5,789 nt of DNA from Gallionella sp. (GTDB lineage: Bacteria; Pseudomonadota; Gammaproteobacteria; Burkholderiales; Gallionellaceae): contig JARCRR010000169.1 in assembly GCA_029850565.1 (NCBI GenBank), positions 1-5,789 of the forward strand, in the 5' to 3' direction. The notes under the pieces were generated by a model that saw only the letters and a program-made list of their open reading frames with translations, ran no database searches and was not told where the DNA came from. Position numbers and translations under genes: made by a program. This document shows positions 1-5,707 of the stretch, piece after piece; position 1 is the stretch's first letter, and each line of letters starts with the position of its first letter.

Positions 1-2
1 AT

Positions 3-317
3 GAGCTGCCACTCTTGCTTTCCGGATTCTCTTTTGGCGGCTACATCGCCGCGCGTGCTGCCTCTAGCTTGCGCCCGCAGCATCTGGTGTTGGCGGCGCC
101 TGCGGTGGGCCGCTTCGCCATGCCCGCCGTGTCACCCGATACCTTGGTCATCCACGGCGAGCATGACGATGTGGTGCCGCTGGCGGACGCATTCGAGTGG
201 GCGCGCCCGCAACGTCTCCCTATCGTAGTGTTGCCAAGTGCAGACCACTATTTCCACGGACGTCTGACACAGTTGCGCGATATCGTGAAGAAGCATTTCG
301 CCGGAGTCGAGTTGTGA
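3..317 (+). CDS. Alpha/beta hydrolase (COG2945-like), 3' part only
   Basis: The gene enters from the left edge; the frame is open from base 3, so the true start lies upstream and about 104 residues are visible. The catalytic triad of a serine hydrolase can be read: a nucleophile elbow GFSFGG with the serine codon at 30-32, an acid in HGEHDDVVP (Asp codon at 165-167) and a histidine in SADHYFHG (His codon at 246-248). The spacing and the ending ADHYFHGRLTQLRDIV resemble the small predicted hydrolases of COG2945, which are cytoplasmic and have no firmly assigned substrate. Its TGA overlaps the GTG start of the ABC ATPase by four bases, so the two are probably translated together. The family call is firm; the substrate is unknown. 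An esterase or thioesterase role would fit the acyl-handling neighbours, but that is inference. Confidence 0.88.
   Translation, partial: ELPLLLSGFSFGGYIAARAASSLRPQHLVLAAPAVGRFAMPAVSPDTLVIHGEHDDVVPLADAFEWARPQRLPIVVLPSADHYFHGRLTQLRDIVKKHFAGVEL
302..306 (+). promoter_or_regulatory. Ribosome binding site for the ABC ATPase gene
   Basis: CGGAG lies seven bases before the GTG at 314, inside the end of the hydrolase gene. It decides the start: the same frame is open back to base 197, but that extra sequence reads as out-of-frame hydrolase DNA, while the protein from 314 begins just as NodI-type ATPases do. Confidence 0.6.
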
Positions 318-1228
318 GTGTGGTCATCCAAGCCATCGGCCTGCAAAAATCCTACGGATCGCATCGCGTGGTGGATGGTCTCGACCTCGCCATCAACAAA
401 GGCGAATGTTTCGGCCTGCTCGGTCCCAACGGTGCAGGCAAGACGACGACGCTGCGTATATTGCTCGGGCTGATCGCGCCAGATGCGGGCGCGGCTAATT
501 TGCTCGATCTTCCTGTGCCGCAGGCTGCACGCGAGGCGCGCATCCGAGTCGGTGTGGTGCCGCAGATGGACAATCTCGATCCCGACTTTACCGTGGCAGA
601 GAATCTGTTGGTATATGGGCGCTACTTTGGTATGAAGGATGATGAGATCGAAGCACGTATTCCATCACTGCTGGAGTTCGCCAGCCTCACCAACAAGCGC
701 GACGCGAAAGTGCCGACGCTCTCCGGCGGCATGAAACGCCGCCTCACCTTGGCGCGTGCGCTGGTGAACGATCCCGATGTCATCTTCCTGGATGAGCCGA
801 CCACCGGCCTCGATCCGCAGGCGCGCCATCTCATCTGGCAACGTTTGCACGAACTCACGCAACAGGGCAAGACGCTGTTGCTCACCACGCATTTCATGGA
901 CGAGGCCGAGCGTCTGTGCCATCGCCTCGCCGTCATGGATAACGGCAAGCTTATCAGCCAAGGTTCGCCGCGCGAGTTGATCGAACAGAACATCGAACCG
1001 CAGGTGGTGGAAGTGTTCGGCGAAACGTCAGGGTCATGGGCGAGCGAACACGCGGCTAAATATGCGCAGCGTTTCGAGGTGAGTGGCGAGTCCGTGTTCT
1101 GCTATGTGCAGGATGCACAGCCGCTGGTCGTCCATCTGCAAGCGCAATCCGAGTTGCGTTACTTGCATCGTCCTGCGAATCTGGAAGATGTCTTCTTAAA
1201 GTTGACCGGCAGAGAGATGAGGGAATGA
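314..1228 (+). CDS. nodI: ABC transporter ATP-binding protein, NodI family
   Basis: A cytoplasmic ATPase of 304 residues that should power the permease encoded at 1689. All nucleotide-binding motifs are intact: Walker A GPNGAGKTT at residues 37-45, Q-loop Gln84, signature LSGGM at 136-140, Walker B VIFLDEP at 156-162, D-loop GLDP at 165-168 and switch His193. The length and the C-terminal ending PANLEDVFLKLTGREMRE match the NodI/DrrA type, and a NodJ-type permease lies close by, which supports the subfamily. In rhizobia NodIJ exports lipochitooligosaccharide nodulation factors. No nodulation biosynthesis gene is present here and the host looks like a free-living betaproteobacterium, where NodIJ relatives are also known, so the name marks the family and not the substrate. 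The GTG start is chosen by the ribosome binding site and the four-base overlap with the hydrolase. The gene ends in an ATGA overlap with the thioesterase gene. Confidence 0.93.
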   Translation: MSVVIQAIGLQKSYGSHRVVDGLDLAINKGECFGLLGPNGAGKTTTLRILLGLIAPDAGAANLLDLPVPQAAREARIRVGVVPQMDNLDPDFTVAENLLVYGRYFGMKDDEIEARIPSLLEFASLTNKRDAKVPTLSGGMKRRLTLARALVNDPDVIFLDEPTTGLDPQARHLIWQRLHELTQQGKTLLLTTHFMDEAERLCHRLAVMDNGKLISQGSPRELIEQNIEPQVVEVFGETSGSWASEHAAKYAQRFEVSGESVFCYVQDAQPLVVHLQAQSELRYLHRPANLEDVFLKLTGREMRE

Positions 1229-1692
1229 ACCTGATATTCCGCATGCTGTGGGTGATCATCATGTCCAAGTTCCGCGAGCGTTTGGAGTTGGGAAACTTCG
1301 TGAGCGAGCTCAAGTTGCGTGTGCTGCCCAACGACATAGACATCAATTTCCACATGAACAACGGGCGCTATCTGACCATCTGCGACCTCAATCGGGTGGA
1401 TGTGTTCGCGCGCAGCGGTCTGCTGAAGGCCATGTTCAAGCGCAACTGGATACCGGTCATCGCCGAACACACCATGAGCTACAAGAAACCTTTGGACATA
1501 TTCGATCGTTACAAGGTGAAGCTGGAAGTGCTGAAGTGGGACGAGAAATATTTTTACATGACGCACACCTTCACCTTGGGCGGGCGTATCGTCGCGGAAG
1601 GCACATCGAAAGGTTGCGTCTATGCGCGCGGCAAAGGCGTGGTCAGCCCGGCCGATGCCATCGCCGCAGTGGAGCAGGACAGATCGAAATGA
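1225..1692 (+). CDS. Acyl-CoA thioesterase-like protein (hot-dog fold, THEM6-like)
   Basis: A 155-residue protein of the 4-hydroxybenzoyl-CoA thioesterase superfamily, which hydrolyses acyl-CoA or acyl-carrier-protein thioesters. The motif LPNDIDINFHMNNGRYL at 34-50 carries the D-x-D...H-x-NN-x-x-Y pattern of the active-site helix; Asp37 is the likely catalytic acid by comparison with the 4HBT/YbgC pattern. The later segment EHTMSYKKPL (81-90) fits the following strands. The first 13 residues are hydrophobic with an Arg, as in THEM6-like proteins, and may associate with the membrane. ATG 1225 overlaps the ATPase stop and is preferred; an internal ATG at 1261 would remove the hydrophobic start and cannot be excluded. 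The gene sits between the two exporter genes and overlaps both by four bases, which suggests related work, for example releasing or editing an acyl group on the exported compound. That role is inference. Confidence 0.88.
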   Translation: MNLIFRMLWVIIMSKFRERLELGNFVSELKLRVLPNDIDINFHMNNGRYLTICDLNRVDVFARSGLLKAMFKRNWIPVIAEHTMSYKKPLDIFDRYKVKLEVLKWDEKYFYMTHTFTLGGRIVAEGTSKGCVYARGKGVVSPADAIAAVEQDRSK

Positions 1693-2468
1693 ATATCTTC
1701 GCGCTTCCCAAACTAAGCCTGCGCTTCCTGCCCATCTGGCGCCGCCATTGGCTGGTGTGGAAGAAGATCGCCGCGCCTTCCATCCTCGGGCATCTTGCCG
1801 ATCCGGTGATCTATATGTTGGGTCTGGGTTACGGCTTGGGCAGTCTGCTGCCGGAGATGGGCGGCATGTCGTACATGGCCTTCCTGGCCGCAGGCACGGT
1901 GTGTTACAGCACCATGAACAGTGCCAGTTTTGAAGCCTTGTATTCCGGTTTTGCGCGCATGCACGAACAACGTACGTGGGATGCGATACTCAATACGCCC
2001 GTTGGATTGGATGATGTGGTGCTGTCCGAGATTCTGTGGGCGGCGACGAAAAGTCTGATGTCGGGTGCGGCGGTGCTGGTGGTGATCTGGGTGCTCGGCT
2101 TGTCGCACTCGGTCATGTCCTTGTGGATGATTCCGCTGGCTTTGCTCATCGGCCTTACCTTCGCAGCTATCGGTCTCATCATGACCGCGCTGGCACCTGC
2201 CTACGACTTCTTCATGTACTACTTCACGCTGGTCATCACACCGATGATGCTACTATGTGGCGTGTTTTTTCCGGTCACCCAACTGCCGGAAAGTATGCAG
2301 GCGGTGGCGAGTTTGCTGCCGTTGACCCACGCGGTCAATCTGGCGCGGCCATTGATGAGCGGCATCGTGCCGCCCGCCGCGATCCTGCATATCTCAGTGT
2401 TGCTGATTTATACGCTGCTTGGGTTCTATATTTCCCTGGTGTTATTCCGTCGTCGATTGTCGAGGTGA
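1689..2468 (+). CDS. nodJ: ABC-2 type transporter permease, NodJ family
   Basis: The inner-membrane partner of the NodI-type ATPase, 259 residues, close to the usual length of about 260. About six hydrophobic segments can be seen, roughly at 34-54, 62-80, 117-138, 144-168, 176-196 and 232-253. The ABC-2 signature region is clear: MMLLCGVFFPVTQLPESMQ (186-204), then LPLTHAVNLARPL (210-222). The amphipathic section MHEQRTWDAILNTPVGLDDV (91-110) is the cytoplasmic coupling region typical of NodJ/DrrB. The frame is open far upstream, but ATG 1689 gives the standard N-terminus, overlaps the thioesterase stop as ATGA and has a GCAGGA ribosome site at 1674-1679. The expected transporter is a dimer with two ATPases. 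The substrate is unknown; a lipid-like or acylated molecule is a reasonable inference from the family and neighbours. Confidence 0.92.
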   Translation: MNIFALPKLSLRFLPIWRRHWLVWKKIAAPSILGHLADPVIYMLGLGYGLGSLLPEMGGMSYMAFLAAGTVCYSTMNSASFEALYSGFARMHEQRTWDAILNTPVGLDDVVLSEILWAATKSLMSGAAVLVVIWVLGLSHSVMSLWMIPLALLIGLTFAAIGLIMTALAPAYDFFMYYFTLVITPMMLLCGVFFPVTQLPESMQAVASLLPLTHAVNLARPLMSGIVPPAAILHISVLLIYTLLGFYISLVLFRRRLSR

Positions 2469-2472
2469 GTCT

Positions 2473-2889
2473 ATGTTGTGGTTGAAAGCATTCCATATCG
2501 TACTGGTGGTGAGTTGGTTCGCAGGGCTGTTCTACCTGCCGCGCATATTCGTCAATCATGCGATGACTGACGACCAAGCGGTGCGCGACCGGCTGAAGCT
2601 GATGGAGGGCAAGCTGTATCGCTTTGTCACGCCCATTGGCGCGCTCGCCGTCATCACCGGTCTGTGGTTGTGGATCGCCTACAGCGACATCTTTACCGGT
2701 GGCTGGCTGCATGTGAAGACCACGCTGGTGGCGGGTCTGGTTGCTTACCACCTCTACTGCGGTCATCTGGTGAAAGAGTTCGCCGCAGACCGCAACACAC
2801 GCAGCCACGTCTGGTTCCGCTTCTTCAATGAAGTGCCGGTGTTGGTATTGCTGGCCGTCGTCATCCTTGTTGTTGTAAAGCCTTTCTAA
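2473..2889 (+). CDS. hemJ: HemJ-type protoporphyrinogen IX oxidase (CopD-like membrane protein)
   Basis: A 138-residue integral membrane protein that in this family oxidises protoporphyrinogen IX to protoporphyrin IX, the penultimate step of haem synthesis. Four hydrophobic helices are visible near 6-27, 51-70, 79-98 and 121-136. Family landmarks are all present: KAFHIVLVVSWFAGLFYLPR at 5-24 with His8, WLHVK at 78-82 with His80 and Lys82, YHLYCG at 92-97, the FNEVP block at 118-122 and the terminal VVVKPF. The length matches HemJ, which is usually about 140 residues. ATG 2473 follows a GAGGTGAG ribosome site that overlaps the permease stop, with a four-base gap. The frame is open upstream of this ATG but that part belongs to the permease gene. 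It probably shares a transcript with the transporter without sharing its function. Haem synthesis genes are not otherwise visible here. Confidence 0.92.
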   Translation: MLWLKAFHIVLVVSWFAGLFYLPRIFVNHAMTDDQAVRDRLKLMEGKLYRFVTPIGALAVITGLWLWIAYSDIFTGGWLHVKTTLVAGLVAYHLYCGHLVKEFAADRNTRSHVWFRFFNEVPVLVLLAVVILVVVKPF

Positions 2890-2890
2890 G

Positions 2891-4036
2891 ATGCCAGATT
2901 TCTTCGCCACCTGTCCGCGTGGACTCGAAAGACTACTCGCCGATGAGCTAACGAGCTTCGGCGCTAAAGACGTGCGCACTACTGATGGCGGCGTGGCATT
3001 CGCCGGAGATTGGGCACTGAACTACCGCGCCAATCTGCAAAGCCGTTTGGCCTCGCGCATCCTGTGGCGTGTCAAAGAGCCGACGCGTTTCCGCACCGAG
3101 GACGATGTGTACCAGGCTGCGTACGCATTGCCGTGGACGAAATGGTTCGATGTGAGTTGCACCATCCTAGTCAAGGTCACCGCCATCAAATGTCCGCTCA
3201 AGAGTTTGGAATTCATCACGCTCAAGATCAAAGATGCGGTGTGCGACAAGTTCCGTATGGAAAAGGATGTGCGTCCCAGCGTCGCCAAGCTCGACCCCGA
3301 CATGCGCATCCACGCTTTCTTCGAGGGCGAGCAATTCACCTTGTATCTGGATACCTCGGGTGACGCACTCTACAAACGCGGCGTGCGCATCCACACCAAC
3401 ATCGCCCCGCTGCGCGAGAACCTCGCCGCAGGCATCTTGAAGATGACAGGTTGGAAGCCAGGTATCCCACTGTTCGACCCCATGTGCGGCAGCGGTACCT
3501 TCCTCATCGAAGCCGCCCAGATATCGCTAAACATCCAACCCGGCATAGACCGCAACTTCGCTTTCGAGAAGTTGAAGAACTTCGATGCCAAACTTTGGAA
3601 CTCGATGCGCGAAGCTGCCATCGCCGCACAACTGCCCGTGAGTGAATTGCCTTTGTACGGCAGCGATTTATATGGCGATGCGCTCAAAGCTGCGCATCAG
3701 AATCTGGAAGACGCGGGCATCCGCGAGACGGTCGATCTCAAACAGTGCAACGCATTGGAAGCCTCGCCGCCTGAAGCCGAGGGCATCCTCGTGGCGAACT
3801 TGCCTTACGGTGAGCGCATGGGCGACGAGGATGAATTGGCGGAGCTATACCCGCAACTGGGAGACGTGCTGAAAAAGAAGTTCGGCGGCTGGAACGTCTA
3901 TTTGTTCACCGCCGACCTGCGCATCGCCAAGCTGATGCGTCTCGCCCCCTCCAAGCGCACACCTCTCTACAACGGCGCGATCGAGTGCCGATTGTTCGAG
4001 TACAAAATTGTGGCGGGGAGCAATCGGCCGAAGTGA
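2891..4036 (+). CDS. rlmL: THUMP-domain 23S rRNA guanine-N2 methyltransferase (RlmL-like)
   Basis: A 381-residue S-adenosylmethionine-dependent RNA methyltransferase. The N-terminal part (about 1-155) has the ferredoxin-like plus THUMP RNA-binding arrangement, beginning FFATCPRGLERLLADEL. It is followed by LYKRGVRIHTNIAPLRENLAAG (160-181), typical of RlmL/YpsC proteins. The Rossmann-fold catalytic part holds the cofactor motif DPMCGSGTF at 196-204 and the active-site motif NLPYGER at 303-309. In E. coli RlmL makes m2G2445 of 23S rRNA and is fused to the RlmK m7G enzyme (about 700 residues); this protein ends after the RlmL half. The active site reads NLPY where most relatives have NPPY. The start lies one base after the hemJ stop with almost no Shine-Dalgarno sequence, so it probably depends on translational coupling. 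The family is firm; the exact target base is inferred. Confidence 0.9.
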   Translation: MPDFFATCPRGLERLLADELTSFGAKDVRTTDGGVAFAGDWALNYRANLQSRLASRILWRVKEPTRFRTEDDVYQAAYALPWTKWFDVSCTILVKVTAIKCPLKSLEFITLKIKDAVCDKFRMEKDVRPSVAKLDPDMRIHAFFEGEQFTLYLDTSGDALYKRGVRIHTNIAPLRENLAAGILKMTGWKPGIPLFDPMCGSGTFLIEAAQISLNIQPGIDRNFAFEKLKNFDAKLWNSMREAAIAAQLPVSELPLYGSDLYGDALKAAHQNLEDAGIRETVDLKQCNALEASPPEAEGILVANLPYGERMGDEDELAELYPQLGDVLKKKFGGWNVYLFTADLRIAKLMRLAPSKRTPLYNGAIECRLFEYKIVAGSNRPK

Positions 4037-4080
4037 GAGTCATCTGGCGGGCTATTGGTGGCACTGAGTCGTTGGTGGAA

Positions 4081-4086
4081 AAGGAG
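4081..4086 (+). promoter_or_regulatory. Strong ribosome binding site for the small membrane protein
   Basis: AAGGAG with eight bases to the ATG at 4095 is the best Shine-Dalgarno match in the window. It is the main support for a short gene that could otherwise be dismissed as chance. Confidence 0.65.
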
Positions 4087-4094
4087 TTGAAACC

Positions 4095-4256
4095 ATGTTG
4101 AGAAAATCGCATATCCGCCGTCCCATTGCTGCATCGTTGATGATATTGGGCGCAGTGATGATGTATCTGGCGCTGGAAACCTGGGCTGGCGTCTTGCTGT
4201 TGGTACTGGGCGTGTCTGTTGAAGTGGCCGGCATCGCACTCAAACGCAAGGATTAG
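4095..4256 (+). CDS. Small two-helix membrane protein, 53 residues, unknown function
   Basis: A short reading frame from ATG to TAG encoding 53 residues: a basic head (MLRKSHIRRP), a first hydrophobic segment at about 11-27, a short turn with Glu28-Thr-Trp30, a second hydrophobic segment at about 31-49 and a basic tail KRKD. Following the positive-inside rule, both ends should be cytoplasmic with the ETW turn in the periplasm. An in-frame stop at 4065 rules out an upstream extension, and the AAGGAG ribosome site fixes the start. The pattern RRPIAA-LMILGA...ETWAGVLLL-LGV-EVAGIAL resembles short uncharacterised proteins I associate with betaproteobacteria, from memory. It lies 58 bases after the methyltransferase gene and could be the last gene of that transcript. 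No function can be assigned; it has no catalytic motif or signal cleavage site. Confidence 0.75.
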   Translation: MLRKSHIRRPIAASLMILGAVMMYLALETWAGVLLLVLGVSVEVAGIALKRKD

Positions 4257-4290
4257 CTTCACTGTCAATCAACGGGCCTGCGAGAGCATC

Positions 4291-4428
4291 TTGGAATTCT
4301 CGAAACCGCATGATGCCGCGATCCGATTCTCCGTGTTCTGCCGTAGCCGGATCGGCGATCCTATGATCGTCTATGGCATCGCATGCGAACGGTTGTTGGA
4401 GGAATTGCATAAAAGCTGTGATGCGTAA
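4291..4428 (+). CDS. Possible short ORF or gene remnant, 45 residues
   Basis: A TTG-started frame ending at TAA that reads LEFSKPHDAAIRFSVFCRSR and continues IGDPMIVYGIACERLLEELH before a short tail. Six bases of GAGAGC precede the TTG, a weak ribosome site. The alternation of hydrophobic strand (IRFSVF, MIVYGIA) and acidic helix (CERLLEEL) looks more protein-like than random, and loosely recalls the N-terminal half of DUF1488-type small proteins, which are usually about 80-90 residues. If so, this would be a truncated copy. The same frame is open into the preceding small gene, so the start is uncertain. It may equally be chance. Confidence 0.25.
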   Translation: MEFSKPHDAAIRFSVFCRSRIGDPMIVYGIACERLLEELHKSCDA

Positions 4429-4506
4429 TCGAAGCCGATAATTCTCGGGAGAAGACTTCGCAGAATAATCTCATCTGATACGATTCGACACAGACAATAT
4501 GAATAC

Positions 4507-4511
4507 AGAGG
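4507..4511 (+). promoter_or_regulatory. Ribosome binding site for alanine dehydrogenase
   Basis: AGAGG lies seven bases before ATG 4519. It supports this start, which also gives the standard family N-terminus MKVGIPKEIK. Confidence 0.6.
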
Positions 4512-4518
4512 CCTGCTC

Positions 4519-5634
4519 ATGAAAGTCGGCATCCCAAAAGAAATCAAGACCAATGAGAATCGAATATCTCTTGTTCCGGCCGGTGCGGAAGCGCTGATTG
4601 CTGCCGGTCACACGGTGATCATAGAGACAGGCGCCGGTAACGGCAGTGGTTTTGACGACGCGGACTATGTGGCGGTCGGTGCGCAAATCGCAAACGACGC
4701 CGATGCGGTCTGGGCGGCAGCCGACTTGATCGTCAAGGTGAAGGAACCCATAGAGCGGGAATGGAAGCGCATTCGGCCCGGCCAAGTTATCTTCACCTAT
4801 TTCCATTTTGCGGCAAGCGAGGCCTTGACCAAGGCGCACATGGCTTCCGGCGCGATATGCATTGCTTACGAGACAGTGGAACTTCCATCGCGCGAACTGC
4901 CGCTGCTGACACCGATGTCCGAAGTGGCCGGGCGCATGGCGGTGCAGGAAGGGGCCAAGTATCTGGAGAAGTTGAATGGCGGGCGCGGCATCCTGCTCGG
5001 CGGTGTGCCGGGGGTGCCGCCAGCCAGGGTGGTGATACTTGGTGCGGGCGTGGTCGGTGTGAACGCCGCAAAGATCGCCGCCGGCATGGGGGCGAGTGTC
5101 GTCATCCTCGATGTTTCGCTGGAACGATTGCGCTATTTGAGCGATGTCATGCCGGCCAATGTGCAATTGGTCTTTTCGGACCGGCACAATCTGTTGGCGC
5201 AGATTGCCAATGCCGATCTGGTCATCGGTGCGGTGCTCATCCACGGTGCGGTCGCACCGAAACTGGTACGCCGTGAAGACCTCAGGGTGATGCGCAAGGG
5301 AGCGGTGATTGTGGATGTCTCTGTCGATCAGGGGGGCTGCGTCGAAACGACCCGCCCGACCACGCACGAGAATCCGACCTACCTCGTGGACGGGGTGGTT
5401 CACTACGGCGTGGCCAACATGCCCGGCGGTGTACCGATCACGTCGACGCTGGCGCTGACCAACGCGACCTTGCCCTACGTGCTGAAGCTGGCGAACAAAG
5501 GGTATCAACGGGCGCTGAAGGAATCTCCGGCATTGCTCAACGGCCTCAACATCATCGACGGCAAGATCACCCACAGAAAAGTTGCCGAAGCGTTCGCTCT
5601 GGACTATCACCCGGCGGAATCGCTGCTCGATTGA
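4519..5634 (+). CDS. ald: Alanine dehydrogenase
   Basis: A soluble NAD-dependent enzyme that interconverts L-alanine and pyruvate plus ammonium; family members are normally hexamers. The 371 residues match the family length, and the residues known from characterised enzymes occur at the expected numbers: Arg15 and Lys75 (in VKVKEP) for substrate binding, His96 (TYFHFA) and Asp270 (VSVDQGG) for catalysis. The Rossmann motif GAGVVG at 175-180 and Asp198 (VILDVS), which binds the NAD ribose, complete the cofactor site. MPGGVPITSTLALTNATLPY at 301-320 is the usual C-terminal signature. The gene stands apart from the upstream string by about 260 bases and probably has its own promoter. No Lrp/AsnC-type regulator gene, which often adjoins ald, is visible in this window. 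No sign of damage is seen; the roughly 370-codon open frame on the opposite strand is a shadow. Confidence 0.97.
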   Translation: MKVGIPKEIKTNENRISLVPAGAEALIAAGHTVIIETGAGNGSGFDDADYVAVGAQIANDADAVWAAADLIVKVKEPIEREWKRIRPGQVIFTYFHFAASEALTKAHMASGAICIAYETVELPSRELPLLTPMSEVAGRMAVQEGAKYLEKLNGGRGILLGGVPGVPPARVVILGAGVVGVNAAKIAAGMGASVVILDVSLERLRYLSDVMPANVQLVFSDRHNLLAQIANADLVIGAVLIHGAVAPKLVRREDLRVMRKGAVIVDVSVDQGGCVETTRPTTHENPTYLVDGVVHYGVANMPGGVPITSTLALTNATLPYVLKLANKGYQRALKESPALLNGLNIIDGKITHRKVAEAFALDYHPAESLLD

Positions 5635-5707
5635 TTTCGGCCATGCCGGTTGCTGGGCTACGACTAAAGGCGTTTAATTCGTTCATATAAAAACGATCAG
5701 CAAAATC
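5635..5707. other. Short gap between alanine dehydrogenase and the last gene
   Basis: The gap holds a weak hairpin just after the stop (CGGC-CAT-GCCG, 5638-5648) without a T-run, so it is not a convincing terminator. TATAAA at 5686-5691 resembles a -10 box with no clear -35 partner. A transcript from it would start about ten bases before the next ATG. Confidence 0.3.

Larger units (their letters stand above)
4257..4518. other. Intergenic stretch before alanine dehydrogenase
   Basis: These 262 bases contain no gene I can identify with confidence. They hold a possible short open frame (4291-4428), described separately, and an inverted repeat CGATCCG/CGGATCG at 4319-4325 and 4348-4354 with a 22-base loop and no T-run, so it is not a classic terminator. 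Four GATC sites fall within 49 bases (4320-4368). GATAAT at 4437-4442 and AATAAT at 4464-4469 each match five of six bases of a sigma70 -10 box, but neither has a good -35 box at the right distance. The promoter for the dehydrogenase gene most likely lies here; I cannot place it firmly. Confidence 0.5.

Noticed and set aside
197..313. N-terminal extension of the ABC ATPase
   Set aside because: The sequence before GTG 314 overlaps the hydrolase in another frame and matches nothing in ABC ATPases; the ribosome site and stop/start overlap favour 314.
1248..1688. Long N-terminal extension of the permease frame
   Set aside because: It is the thioesterase gene read in another frame, with an Arg/His/Gln-rich composition. 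The NodJ-like N-terminus starts at ATG 1689.
2335..2979. Minus-strand open frame of 214 codons across permease, hemJ and methyltransferase
   Set aside because: It spans three well-supported plus-strand genes and their junctions and has a low-complexity polar composition, so it is a chance frame.
4429..4518. In-frame extension of alanine dehydrogenase upstream through the gap
   Set aside because: The frame is open back to the TAA at 4426-4428, but the family begins at MKVGIPKEIK, a ribosome site precedes ATG 4519, and the upstream translation has no family features.
4471..5610. Long open frame (379 codons) on the minus strand opposite alanine dehydrogenase
   Set aside because: The translation is rich in Arg, His and Gln with no recognisable domain. 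It mirrors the codon bias of ald, whose catalytic residues are all intact on the plus strand, so it is a shadow frame.
5638..5648. Hairpin after alanine dehydrogenase as a terminator
   Set aside because: The stem is only four base pairs and no T-run follows, so a rho-independent terminator is not supported.
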